Positions 42,600 through 53,798 of a stretch of 64,000 bases of DNA are shown here, piece by piece. A program made the position numbers and the translations under genes. Source of the stretch: Dermacentor variabilis (lineage: Eukaryota > Arthropoda > Arachnida > Ixodida > Ixodidae). Below the pieces are notes generated by a model. It was not told where the DNA came from and did no database searches. It saw only the letters and a program-made list of their open reading frames with translations. Where the stretch lies: NCBI RefSeq assembly GCF_050947875.1, contig NC_134574.1, forward strand, positions 103,077,469 to 103,141,468, written 5' to 3'. The number at the start of each line of letters is the position of its first letter. Within the stretch, counting starts at the first letter, position 1.

Positions 42600-45500
42600 G
42601 TCGTTTATCCTGTTGGGACAAGATGCGTTGTGTCGTCTGCATGTGGCCCTCGCGTCGTCTGCTAGCCGCGCTCGGGCGCAATCTTCCGATCTCGTCATCC
42701 TCCGAGCTTTAATCCGGCCGTCATCGGGAGCAAAGCGCGATCTATCTTTTTACGGGCACTGAGGCCGACCCCGTTGCTAAGATTAGCACAAGCTCGCGCA
42801 CACACGGAGCCCGCTGCTTCGCGAGCCGATCCGCGCTCGAGCGATGCCGTAACTGTATACTACTCCATTCGTGCCGCCAGCGAGCCAGCCAGCGGCCAGG
42901 CTAGAGGATGACGTCATGCTCCTGTGCGGAAGCAAGCAGCATATCGCGCCGTCCGCTAGGCCAGGAAAGCAGCAGCAGCGCTCGCTGGGCGCACGGGAGA
43001 GGTCCGAGCCAAGCGTAGACGCAGGGGGGGTATTTCCCTTGGCATGCTCCCCGTAGCCGTAGCGGCAGCTCCCGCGACTGTCGAAATTCGTCGCCGCTGC
43101 GGTGTCGTTGCGCCGAGTGCCGATGTCGTGCCGCCACCGTGGACCATTTGTGAGCGGTAGGGCGTGACGAGCGAGAGCGGCGGTTGAAGGAGCGTGTGTG
43201 TGTGTGTGCGTGGTGGTGGTGGTGCCGCCGCTGCACGGTCGCGGTGCAAGTGCAGTTGGCCGCTCAAGCAGCAGGCTACGCCGCTGACCCTCCGCTGTCG
43301 TTACTTCCCGAGTGTGACGACTCGCGTACTTGCTACTGCTCGCTTTGCAAGCGAGAACCGTCGTGCTGCTGTGTTGTGTGGTGCGTCGACTTGACGGACG
43401 CGCTTCGGGCCCGCTCCAAGCAGCAACCTCAAGCGTTCGCGGCCGCGTGTTTTATTTTTATTTTTTTTTCTTACGGCACCTTGGCCGGTGTGAAGGAGGA
43501 ATCCCTCCTTTTGTGCTTACTGCCTTCGTCGAATCCCGCTCGTTCCCGTCGGTGGCGTTTCTCCCTTCGGTGGCACGATGACGAAATGACAAGACGAGAC
43601 GGATACTGAAGCAAGTCGCCGGTGCCGCGGTACCCTGGCACACCAAGCCGCGCCGGTTTGAGCGAAGGTAAGAAAGCCACCGCGAGTCTCCCTCTCCTCG
43701 TTATTACCTGCTCCGCGCATGTTGTTGCACCAGCGAGTGCCTGCCTCTGTCTGTTGCTCGTCCTCGCTGCTGCACGAGCCGCCGCACTACGTTACCCATA
43801 GCGAAATCGGGGCTTTAGAAAAAAATTCAAAGAGAAACCTCGAAAGCAGCACCAACGATCGGAGGCAACCCCCGCGTTCCCTCCCCCACAGCTTCTCGCT
43901 AGGCCTAATGCGTCATACGGTCGGCGCCGCTACGCAAGCGTTCGTCACGCGTTGACGGGCAGGTACGAAGCCGACGGGGACGCCGGTCGACGCGGCGCAT
44001 TGAAGTGCTGCGATCTGGGATGCGGGGTTTGGCGATGAGAGCTAGCGACCTTGTGCAATGCGAGCACGGCTGGTGCGGGGATGTGCGCGGAGGAGGAGGG
44101 TATAGATCGTCACCCTCTTCCTTTTCGTTGCCCTCTGGCCTGGATGCTGCTGCAACTCTTGAATTTTTTTTTTTATTCTACTAATGAATAAAATGACGCT
44201 GGAAAACTAGAGGCTTGCTGCCTCGCTTGTGCAGGGAGCACGCCGGTGGGCGAATTCATCTGAGCGGTTCTCTCAGGTGTGCTGCTTGTGCATTGTGCGA
44301 TGGCCCTGGCAGCAGTGGCCTCAAACTCCGAGCGAGGTGTTTTTGTACCGGGGGCGCAAGGCGGGTAGGCGAGCTCGCTGCCTCGGTATTGATTGGACCT
44401 GGGAAAGGAAGGGAGGAACGGAAAAGAGGCGGCGAGGGGTGGGGGGAGTATTTTCTGCCGGTCGCGCGGTGAGTCACCGCGTTGCCGCTGCCTGCCACTT
44501 CAAACAGCCGTTGCTCGGCGCGTCGAAAGAGGCAGCGCCAAGCGGTCTCCCTTTCGGAAACGCCGCTCCTGCTCGATATATGCGGCTCGCGACAGCCGCC
44601 CCTGTTTGCTACTCGCTCGTTATCTTGGACGGGTATAAGAACTTGCCTCAACTGTAATCGCGCGTTCATTGGATATAAGACGTACGGCTTTTATCTAGTG
44701 ACCGCGCGAGATCTGCTGCCGTTTTACGGCATGACGCGAAGGGCGAGCGTTGTCCTTGTGGCAACCCGCGCGCATGTTAACTTCATTCACGCGACAGCAC
44801 TGTATAGCTAAAGATGTCCGCGGTGTCCTGTCCCGAGCTTATCTCGTACGTCTGCTGCTTGTTTCCGCGGTGTTCACTCCCCCCCTTTCACGAAGCTCGA
44901 GTTGAGAAGAACCGTTTTTCTTGCAATGGCACCGCTTAAGTGCGGCAATCATTGCGGCGTCAGAAGCTGGCTTGCGGCTACGGTTTTTCCTCTCGTTACG
45001 TCCGTTAAGAGCTTAGCGCTTCTCCGTTCCGATGAAGGACGTTGCAACCCCTTTCCCCCGTTGTATGCATTGCTTCTTGTGTTTTTACCCCTATTAGACA
45101 GGTGTTTCTCCGACCCAGCGACGTGCTACGCGGCTGGGTGACCCGGCCGACTTTTCCCCTTTCTAAGCTCTGGCGTCGTGCGTGATAGCAGCAGCCTGCG
45201 GCTTTTCGAAGACGTAGTAACGGTAGGATGATCTACCTCGGAGGTAGGGGATACCCATTCTGTGATTAACGATCAGGAATAACCGGTTCGACACGTCAGT
45301 AATAACTGCCCGTGTCTGTAGATCGTTTATGCGTCAGTACATAGACATAGGTCTACTTGGCAACGGTACAATCCACGCCTTCATGCCGCCGGTAATAAAC
45401 GAGAGAAAACTTTGGAACGGCGGAGGCAGGTGTTGTGGTGAAGCCGTGAAACGGCGCAGCATAGTTTCGCTTTGCGCGAACAGAACTTGCGTGGGGGCAT

Positions 45501-46600
45501 TTCACAACAGCAACCCTTTGTCCGTGGTGCGAAAGGGTGACAAAAAAAAAGAAATTGTCGACGATCACACGCTTGGTCCCAAAGATGTGGAAAAACATGT
45601 TCATTGGCACCGCGTTCGAAAATTTCCGCCGCCTAGCACTCCAGAGATTTCGTTACAAAAGCTTTTTTTTTTTTCCCCTTTAACCTAGCCTGCTGCATAC
45701 ATAGGTCAATTCCGTCTCCCCGTAAATTCGTAAAAGTGCGGCGGCCTACCTGCCTTAATTCTTGTGCAACATTTATCGACCTCTAGTGCAACGAACGAAA
45801 AAGCCAAAACAAAAATACCTGCGCCGACCGAATCGAAACCGCCAGACGTCTGACCGTCGCAAGATCGAGGCAATTTCCCATCGCGGCAGAGCAGTTCCGA
45901 TTTGCTCAGCAGAAACAATAATTGAAAAATAAAGGCACAAAAGGAGCCGGCCGCGCAACCCACGTGGAGAGAAGCGCCGACGCGACAAGGACGCGCCTAT
46001 AGCGAAAGCGACTGTGTTTACACTCGCGCTCGAAGCCGCGTGTTTCCTGCCCCGCTGCGAAAAGCGTGCGCCGAGCAACAGGAGCCGTTTCAAGAGCGGG
46101 TGAGTCATTCGGGCTGTCTGTCTGGCTCTTGCATCACGACGCGGACCGTTCCGGCAAAGGCGATTGTGTTCCGTGCCTCGTTCAGTGCGTGGGCGCTGTA
46201 CGCACGCACTTCGATATCGGATGGTGCGTGTTCGAAGGACGGAGAAGAGAGGGAGGAAGAACCGCCGACGCGCGCGAGGCCGGCTGGAGGCCTTTGAAAC
46301 TGAACCCCGAGCCACTGCGCGGCAGCCGTTATCTTTTTTTTTTTTTTTCTGTGGTTGTTGCGTTTCTGTAAGTCGGCATGCCTCGTTTTGTTTACTAACG
46401 CGGAATAACTCGCCCGGCGCGATCGTGATTGTTGGCGGCTCCGTTTTCCGCAGCTTCGCGCGAAGGAGCTAATGACGATCGAAAAATTTTCGATCGGGCT
46501 CGATCGCGATCGAAGGTGGTGCCCCCGTGTTGTGTTGACACCGGTTGTAAAGCGTGCCTGCAAGTTGACGCTACAAGGGCCGTAGACGGTTCCACATCGG
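42600..46600 (+). promoter_or_regulatory. CpG island, probable promoter region of a downstream gene
   Basis: From about 42640 the sequence becomes strongly CpG-rich and stays so, with AT-richer gaps, to about 46600. CpG depletion is absent, and long overlapping open frames appear in several frames at once, as expected from few TA-containing stops and not from coding. Microsatellite GTGTG and GGT runs lie near 43193-43222. At 46476-46512 there is a cluster of CGATCG words including a 21-bp palindrome. The likely direction is rightward because of the donor site at 43668. Confidence 0.5.
42960..43667 (+). other. Candidate non-coding first exon, donor at 43668
   Basis: A dense CpG, GC-rich stretch ends in GAGCGAAG|GTAAGA (donor 43668-43673), a near-perfect splice donor. 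Upstream frames on this strand have no recognisable protein motif, and short ATG-started frames all close before the donor, so this reads as a 5' UTR exon with upstream ORFs. The left limit is arbitrary. The gene it would belong to is not identified in this window. Confidence 0.35.
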
Positions 46601-46699
46601 GGAGAAATAGAACTTGCTCATCTTCATTTTTGGTCAAGGATAGGGCATCTGTTGGTATCATATATAATGTAAAGTGTAAAAGTGCAGCAGTAAATATAT

Positions 46700-49680
46700 G
46701 TATCTTTAAAGAAATACTGCAGGCCACATGGCCCAAGCCGAAGGGGCAAAAACACACTCATAAACAATGTGCACGATTGAACTAAAATAAAATAAATAGC
46801 AACATTCAAAATACAAATTGCCACAACTGCTAAGAAATACAATGAGAAAATGCAAATACAGAAATGGTAACATTATCGAGTGGATTGCAAAGACAAAGTT
46901 CTGATTATACAAATAGGCAGTCAGGTGACAGATTATTCCAGTCATCGTTTTCAGAAACAATGAGAATTTAAATACATTTTTTCTGGGAAAATAAAGAGAA
47001 AGCGGGTGCGTATTACGAGTGCACTGGGTAGCAAGTGGGGATAAGTAAAGGGCTGGGTCGAGCCCGAGCCTCCGATTAAGTAATGAATACAAAAACTTTA
47101 AATGCTGATCTTTTTGTTAGGATGCGTCGATGTGGATGTGGCCAAAAGAAACGTCTGGCAGTGGAAAATGACCATAGTGCGTTAGTTGACCTTGGTGCAC
47201 TGGCACCGTATGCATGCCTGAGCTCAGCAGTGGACGACAGCATTCATACGCGACCGCAGATAGTGGGAAGTGACCAGACGTTGTGTCGCACATACTCCAG
47301 GGTGCGATAAAGAGTGTAGTGCGTCAAAAACTTGCTGCCGAAATTGTAGAAATTGTTGTTGCAGCATTAGTCAACGATATAGCACACTACACGTGGTGTG
47401 CAAGAAAGTAGAATGTGCAGAGGCTGCAAAATTGAAGCACAACGAGGGAATGAAATGGCGATGGTAATTAATGAGGCCCAGAAATGCCTGAAATTGCTTG
47501 GTGGGAGATGGAGATGGGAAATGTTTAATAACTTGGACAGAGTATGGGACGGGTTAGATGCCAAGTTCGTCTACTCGATGGCCCAGGAAATCGAGAGAAG
47601 CAATGCCAAACTCGCTCTTCAAGATGTTTACAAGCAGGCCATATTGACGTTCAAACACCTTACGAAGGTCAGATTCGTGTTCCACAGCAGAGTGACTGAA
47701 TATAAGAATGTCGTCTAAATAGACAAAGCAACAAGTCGGGCCACGGAGTACTTGATCGATGAACCACTGAAATGTTTGAGCGACATTACGGAAGCTGAAT
47801 GGCACACGCAGAATGGCATTGAAGGCCATGTTAAGGGCAACTATACCGCTGGCGATGCGAATAAGCCTATTTTTGTTTCATTAATAACTGTGACTAAATC
47901 ATTATCATAAATAAGGAACAAAAGTGGTCCCAGGACACTGCAGGTAACCCTGATGATACAAGAAGAGTGCTAGATTTTTTTCCCATTAATTTCAACATAT
48001 TGCCTGCGATCATTTAAGTATACGGAAACCCAGGAAATAAGAAAATCCGGAAGGCCAATAATATGTAGTTTCTAGATTAATTTGTTGTATGGAATGCGAT
48101 CTGAAGCCTTACTGTAATCCAAGATCATGTCAGCTTGACCCGTCCTATGTAGAATGCGAGCCAAAAAATAAACAACGGAAGCCAGCTGTGTAATGGTTGA
48201 AAAGCCTCTCCTAAAACCTTGTTGCTAAGATGGTAACATGTCGTCGTCAAAAGGTTTTGTTATGCTGGTGGCTGCAAATATGCTCAAGATACTTCCAAGA
48301 AGAAAGAAATTATAAATATGGGGCAGTAAATTAAAACTGACAACAGATCTCCCTTTTTAGTATGGGGACTACATGTGCAAATTTCCAATCATGAGGTATG
48401 TAAGAGGTCTTTAAGGAAGATTGAAATATAATTACGAGAAACTTCGCTAATGGTTCAGCATAGCGGGGAAGGTAGGCGTTGGTTATACTGTCCGGTCCAG
48501 GTGATGACTTTGCCCTTAGTTTCAACAGCATGTTCAACACGCCTTCATAAGACATGAAATTAACATCAAAGGAATTTGACGAGAGACCAGTGGAGTTATT
48601 CATAGATGCAACAGAAAACACACTATGGAATTGAACATTAAATGGTCAGCAACAACCTGCAGATCATCCAGTATTTCATTGCTATTTGAAATCTTATATA
48701 CTGGTTGTTTGCACTCCTTAATATAATTCCCAAGCTTCCCAGGATCATCTTTAATCAAATTTGGCAAAGTAGTGTTGTAATTTTTTTGCTTTTTGAACGG
48801 CCTCAGAGTGCTGTTCAAACTTCATGCAATGCATGTGAAGGAGACCACTGGTTTTTCAAATATTTGGCCCTGCGTTTCGGATGAATAACATGTCTATTCA
48901 TCCAAGGAGTTTATTTGTCTTTTTTTAACTTTTATGGGTACAAAATGGTCGAGCCAATATAAGCAGATCTTTTTAAACTTCACCCAAAGCAATAAAGGAT
49001 CGTCCTCTAAAATTGCAGTGAACTCTATTTCAAGATGATTCAAGATAGCGTCGTCATCAGCACACATGTAATTTTTTTACAGATTTAAATGCAGTCAAAT
49101 TCTTTACATGGCCTGTACAAAGTGGAAAGGAAACAAAAACAAACAAGTGATAAGAAAAACCGGGTTGCATAGAAACATAGTCAACAATGGGACAATCTAC
49201 AAACACCAGATCGAACACGGAACTTGAGTATTGACAACACGCGTGGGTTCAACAGTCTGCACAAGGTTGCTATCAAAGGTAACATCTGCATTACGTGCAG
49301 CTTCATGCTTGTAAGTGATTCCTGTTAATTGATGGAAAGTTAGTCACCGACAAGTATAATTTTATGTTTATTATGTAGAAGTAAGTGGTTTTGTTAGGCA
49401 GTTAAGACATCAGGAGATGAGTCAGGGGGTCTGATGAGTAATAGTTTTGTTGAACTATCCACAGCTAGGGGGGGGGAGGGGAATTCTCTCCTTTGTGTAT
49501 CAAAAGCACTACTATAGGTAGTGCATTAAGTTCTGTATGTTTGTGTGTGGGCATGATTTTCACTATCAGATAATAATTGGAGGACTGAAAAAGAAAATCG
49601 ATGCCAAAGACATTGAGGTGGCCTTCGAAATTGAAGCCGAGGCACCATGCATGTTGCAGCTTCACAATATTTTGTCATTT
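46700..49680 (-). mobile_element. Degraded CR1/L2-like LINE, minus strand, interrupted
   Basis: Read right to left on the minus strand. Endonuclease remnants lie at about 49520-49150 ('GDFNFPSIN'-like, 'LDLVFVDCPIVDYV'). A linker follows at 48818-48600. The reverse transcriptase occupies 48621-47865, with 'KSSPGPDSITNAYLPRYAEP', 'QQGFRRGFSTITQLASVV', 'ILDYSKASDRIPYNKL', 'VLGPLLFLIYDNDL' and 'IGLFA'. The C-terminal segment at about 47092-46700 has 'FLYSLLNRRLGLDPALYLSP' and 'RNTHPLSLYF'. Stops and frameshifts are frequent. Between RT and C-terminus lies a Ty3/Gypsy fragment instead of the expected LINE sequence. The 3' end near 46700 lacks the usual AAAT tail. Confidence 0.8.
47110..47862 (-). 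mobile_element. Ty3/Gypsy fragment (RT to integrase, RNase H missing) inside the LINE
   Basis: On the minus strand the frame from 47829 reads 'SFRNVAQTFQWFIDQVLRG', 'CFVYLDDILIFSHSA' and 'LDFLGHRVDELGI', a Gypsy reverse transcriptase with YLDD. After a stop the same frame continues 'FPSPSPTKQFQAFLGLINYH' to 'FNFAAS'. It then jumps to 'QQVFDALHSLSHPGV', 'ATQRL', a degraded integrase zinc-binding region, and 'FPLPDVSFGHIHID' of the integrase core. RNase H is absent and no LTRs flank it. Both edges abut LINE sequence (near 47862 and 47115). It is non-functional. Confidence 0.75.
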
Positions 49681-49919
49681 CTGTAAGTTGTCATCGTCAT
49701 TATGTTTACTAGTGAACATAAAACACGTGCTCATTTTATTAACCCTGTAAAAGCCCAAATACATTCTTACATCAAGAAGAATTAGAACAACTTGTTCACC
49801 ATTATTTCTGACCATGAGTACATCTTTACAAAAATAAATACAAAAAATGTGAGCTAGTAAAGCTTAGTGTGGTAATTGGGTTAGCGATTACTGTGCTGAA
49901 CTGTCTCCAACAGAAGTAT

Positions 49920-50416
49920 AAACACCATGCAAGCGATCTTGCACGCGACAAGCGACGCGATGGAGATGGCTGTCACATTCGTTTGTCGCCTACAAGTTGC
50001 ACCCCATGCGAGCGATGACTTTGAGCGACGTCTCCCCAGTGTTGCCGGTATGAGGGCAGCAATATAGGCGCCGAAACTAGTGTGACGTGTGATTTATTAA
50101 CTTCAGTTAATGTATTTTACTGTAAAAAGCAGCATAAAATATTTCTGAAAGTCTTGCAGTAGGTTCTTATCCTTGCACGTATAAAAATTCAATCGTTTGC
50201 TCGTTCCGTGCGACAATCGGAAGTACTGGAGTTATGTACATCCAGTTCCGGCTTTGCGCTATTGGCTAGTCACTCGTAGCACTTCCGGGCGACGAGCGAC
50301 GCATTCTAGATTTGCAGAACCAAGCGATCGCGCGACAAGACCAAGCGATCTGTTCACACGACGGCCCGATCCGTCGCTCGTCGCTGTCGCGCACAAAATC
50401 GCGCTCATGGGGTTTA
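49920..50416. mobile_element. CpG-rich TIR element (MITE), 497 bp
   Basis: The left end 'taaacaccatgcaagcgatc' with 'ttgcacgcgacaagcgacg' pairs with the right end, whose complement reads 'taaaccccatgagcgcgatt' and 'ttgtgcgcgacagcgacg'. The imperfect TIR is about 45-50 bp. The interior repeats 'gcgacgagcgacg' and 'ccaagcgatc' words. No transposase and no clear target duplication are seen. CpG density contrasts sharply with the AT-rich flanks. Confidence 0.6.
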
Positions 50417-51340
50417 GCCTTGAAAATTCGTTCCAGTGTATCCAAAACGCTGCTATATGCTGTCATTTTCTACGGTTAACTGAATTTTGGAGATCTGATT
50501 CGGAGTGGCACTGATGGTACGTAGGGCCTTGCAAGACCAAATTGCACGATCTCTGCTTCTGCTTCCTGTTTGCAGACTTTTTGTGCTGTGAGCACGGGAA
50601 TCTGATTGGTCAGCAAATTTCAACAGGTGCGTTTTTTGCACTATGAAAGATGAGGCATGCATACTAAGATTCTTATAATTGACCAAGTAGATTGCTATTG
50701 TCTGTTGAAAATAAGGCTCGACACCTGATGCAATATCAATGTATCAGCGGGAGTTTCTGCATCCCAAAGCAAACCTGTAATGACTCATTTCACATTACAC
50801 TCGTTTAATTCTCATCTGCTTTGAAGAAATTTTTATTAGAATATTCAGGCAATATTTAGTAGCGAAGTATTGTTGTCTCTTGCCTGGCAGTAGTGAAAGA
50901 GCAATCACGTAAATATTGTTGACTGTTGCCACAGGCCAAGTGCCATGCATTTCTCTGAACTGAGATGTTTGTATGACAGAATGGCTTGCTTGAAAAGAGC
51001 TTGGTCATCGCTCTTGCTCTTTCATATAATCGCTGCATTTCCTGAAGCAAGCAACCAGCTACAGTATAATTAGCTGCTCACTTGTTATGCATGACGGTCT
51101 GCATGTCTGACAGTGAAAAAAAAAATAAAAGGTATTTAAAATCTTCAAATGATTACCAGCAGGGAGCATTACTGGCCCAAATGTCATGCATCATGTAGTG
51201 TTGTCTTGTTGCAGTAAGATCAAAGATCAATCGCAAGTTAAGAAGCAGTGTTGGGGTCTTGCCTCAACATGTTTTGCTGCTGTGCACATAAAAATGTAAT
51301 GCACATTTTTTGCGCTGTTGTGGCAGTTGCTAGAACATCA
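50417..51340. other. Intergenic sequence
   Basis: AT-rich; no gene, repeat boundary or RNA gene could be supported. Confidence 0.5.
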
Positions 51341-51810
51341 CCTGCCGCCATGGCTCAGTGGTTATGGCATTCTGCTGCTTAACACAAGGTTGCATGTTAG
51401 ATTCCCAGAAGAAATGGCTGCATTTCAATGGGGGTGAAATGCATGAGTGCTTGCATACTTAGATCCAGGTGCATGTTAACCCTGAAGGGCTTTTTCTTTC
51501 TTTTTTCTTAATCATAGTGACTCATTCACAACATAGCACACTGTTATAACATGGTTAAAACAGAGAAATATTTTTGCAGATGTTACAGGAAGTCCATTTA
51601 AATAAAAACAATGATTATAGAATGTCACTTGCCATCTAAGTAGCAAAGGGGGCTTGTCACAAGCCCAAATGTAATGATCACTCGTAAGGAGCCGAGATTG
51701 TCAGGATCCATTAGAGGGTTAAAGAACCCTGGGTGGTCTAAATTAATCCAGAGAGCCTTCCACTATGGCATCCCTCATAGCTGGTGGGTCAGTTTGGCAC
51801 ACTAAACAAC
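51341..51810 (+). mobile_element. Ruka-type SINE split by a TTAA-flanked insertion
   Basis: The first part (51341-51479) has 'cctgccgccatggctcagtg', 'gttatggcattctgctgctt', 'atgttagattcccag' and 'cttagatccaggtgcatgtt' then 'aa'. The second part (51719-51810) resumes with 'ttaaagaaccctgggtggtc', 'taaattaatccagagagcc' and ends 'gtttggcacactaaac'. Comparison with the copy at 40555 shows that removing 51480-51722 restores the SINE exactly, using one TTAA. Confidence 0.85.
51480..51718. mobile_element. piggyBac-like MITE, 239 bp, TTAA target duplication
   Basis: Flanked by TTAA at 51476-51479 and 51719-51722, both derived from the 'gttaaaga' site of the host SINE. The ends are CCCTGAAGGG at the left and, as complement, CCCTCTAATGG at the right, the CCCT start typical of piggyBac superfamily elements. 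The interior is AT-rich with no open frame of interest. The empty-site comparison with other Ruka copies in this window makes the insertion limits exact. Confidence 0.82.
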
Positions 51811-51943
51811 AATATTGTTACATAACAGTGACTACTCCTGACCGGGAGAATGCTTACGGCTGCTGTCAAGATGACAAAACCTTACGAAAGCTTTTTTTTC
51901 TGGGCAGTGCTATATGTGTTCCTGTAAATACAGCTGTGTATAG

Positions 51944-52408
51944 TGTTGCGGCTCAGGTGGCATTCGGGGCATGGAATCCACCGAGCCCATCGACTACTAC
52001 GTCAGGTTGTAGAAAATGAAGGAAAAGGGTTTATTTAGCTTAGTTATGTGGCTCCCGTTACGGAAGCACACTCCATGCAGGAGCAAGTTAAATGTTACAG
52101 TTCACATCAGGACCCTCTCCTCACTCTCGAAATGTCTCCTCTTTTAATACCGTCATATTCCCTAGGCAAGTCAACTAGGGAATGTGAAGACTGTCCAGTA
52201 GCAAATCACCCTCGTCGACTCCGTTGCGATACCACGCCCATGCTCGCAATAATCCGCAGTAACTCTGCCTCTGAAGAGACTGGTTTGGAATCTGTGGCAA
52301 GGAAGCAACCGGTTACACCCCGCTTGTCGTCGTTGTCCTCCCTTCTTTTCTTTACTCGGGCTGCCAGGTAAAGGGCAAGGGGAGGGCCTTTTGTGGAACA
52401 CTGCAACA
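51944..52408 (+). mobile_element. Candidate solo LTR, 465 bp
   Basis: Starts TGTTGCGGCTCAGG and ends GGAACACTGCAACA, giving the TG...CA ends and a 6-bp TGTTGC/GCAACA inverted terminus usual for LTRs. A 'cttttaatacc' TATA-like word lies near 52140. Flanks do not show a matching 5-bp duplication, and no primer-binding site or internal coding region follows. The end of the unit is repeated downstream in degenerate form, so an LTR with terminal sub-repeats is the best reading. Confidence 0.45.
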
Positions 52409-52870
52409 GTCTGTGTCCATGCTGCTTTGACGTCTGGACAAGCGCTGAGGGATGAGTGGTGATTTGACTTGTATTAAACGTCTAATTAACTGTGACTCCC
52501 AAATCATTGTCGTTCCCGTCGTTTTCATCCTTCGCTCAGGCTGACAGGTAAAGGGCGGAGTGAGGGCCTTTTGTGGGACCCGTCAAGAGTTGGTGTGCAC
52601 GCAGCTTTGACCTCTGGATAAGTGGTGATTGGACTTGTGTTAAACGTATAACTTCGCCTTTCAATTCGTTGTCGTGCTTCTGTCCTTTTCATTCTTTCTT
52701 TGCTCAGGTTTTGAGGTAATGGTAGGGTGAGTCCCTTCGTAGGACCCTTCAATGGTTGGCGTCCACACTGCGTTGACGTCTGGATAGGAGGAGTGTTGGT
52801 TTCGATACAAGGCAATCGTCCAATTAATAACTTCGTGGTGTTGAAACGTAAGGATGGTATTTTCACACGA
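52315..52870 (+). repeat. Three degenerate tandem units of about 170-180 bp
   Basis: The anchor 'aggtaaagggc..ggagggcc' with 'ttttgtgg' occurs at 52366 and 52546, and a weaker 'aggtaatggtagggtgagtc' at 52714 (offsets 180 and 168). Each anchor is preceded by 'gtcgttgtc..ccttcttttc' and 'gctcagg', and followed by 'gctttgacgtctgga' then 'ttaaacgt'. The first unit overlaps the 3' end of the candidate LTR. Confidence 0.7.
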
Positions 52871-53798
52871 AGGGTTTTCAGCAGAAAGCACTGGCATAGA
52901 CAGAAGGAAAGATGACATGCAGCTGGGATAGCAACTAACATTATTACTTGTTTTAAATCTTTTTATATCATGAGGCATAGGAATTTTAAACATTCAGTTG
53001 CTGGTGCTGCTTTGCTGGTGCAGCAGCATGTTGCCTTCCCCTCTGTCCGTGTCACACTTTCTGCTGGAAAACCTTTTTGCTGCGTGCGAACCAGGAGCTC
53101 AGGAAAGCTTTTTTCTCATCATCTATTTCTTGCCTCTGTCTGTGTAACATTTTCTTCCTTTTTTTTTTCTTTAATTGGGTTACCAGGACCTCTTTTAAGT
53201 TGTGTAATTGCATGAGGGCTTTCATCTCAGCATTCCTTGGCCAATTTGTGTTGATGGTTGCGCAGTTGTCTTACACCCAAACACCTACCTATTTTGTTAA
53301 TAATTGAGCAGTGACGTTGACTCTTTATTGCCCTTATCCGCCAAGTCGATCCTGGAGCCTGTAAGTGAGCCATTATGGCGAAGCCATCTGCTCTCGTCGT
53401 GAATAATTTGCCAGACCTCCTGGCTCGCATAAGCTGGCAGCTTTAGCAGCGGAAGTTCGTGATTGACTGGTTTCCTATGGCTGTTGTCACCTGCTCCATC
53501 ATACGTTGGGCACGTCATCTGTCCAGGCAAGTTGTGCAGGGCATTGGAGCTGTTCAGTAGAGGACTACCTAGTATGCTGCTATTTTTCAACTTGTTAAGG
53601 GGTTGATCTAAATGAATTGTCGGTTTAAACAGAGTTCTAGAAACAATTGCAAGTTTTGCTTTTCATGTTATAGGTTTTTTTTTTTCATTTTATAGATAAA
53701 GAGAAGAATTTTAGCTCTATTAGTAGATTATGCTACTACGATACCAGGAAGCCATTCTTAGGGGCTTGGTAAACCACAAAAAGCATAAAAGCAAGACT

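Noticed and set aside
44229..46315. Long open frames in the CpG island (for example 44229-44657 and minus-strand 45773-46315)
   Set aside because: Several frames on both strands are open at once, rich in Arg, Ala, Ser and Gly, with no motif. This is what CpG-rich, stop-poor DNA gives by chance.
49739..49884. A second TTAA-flanked piggyBac-like MITE
   Set aside because: TTAACCCTGTAAAAG at the left looks right, but the only candidate right end is GGGTTAG, not GGGTTAA, and no empty site is available for comparison.
53297..53590. 97-codon minus-strand frame
   Set aside because: Composition is mildly gene-like, but no motif is recognised, there is no splice context, and no matching segment lies nearby.
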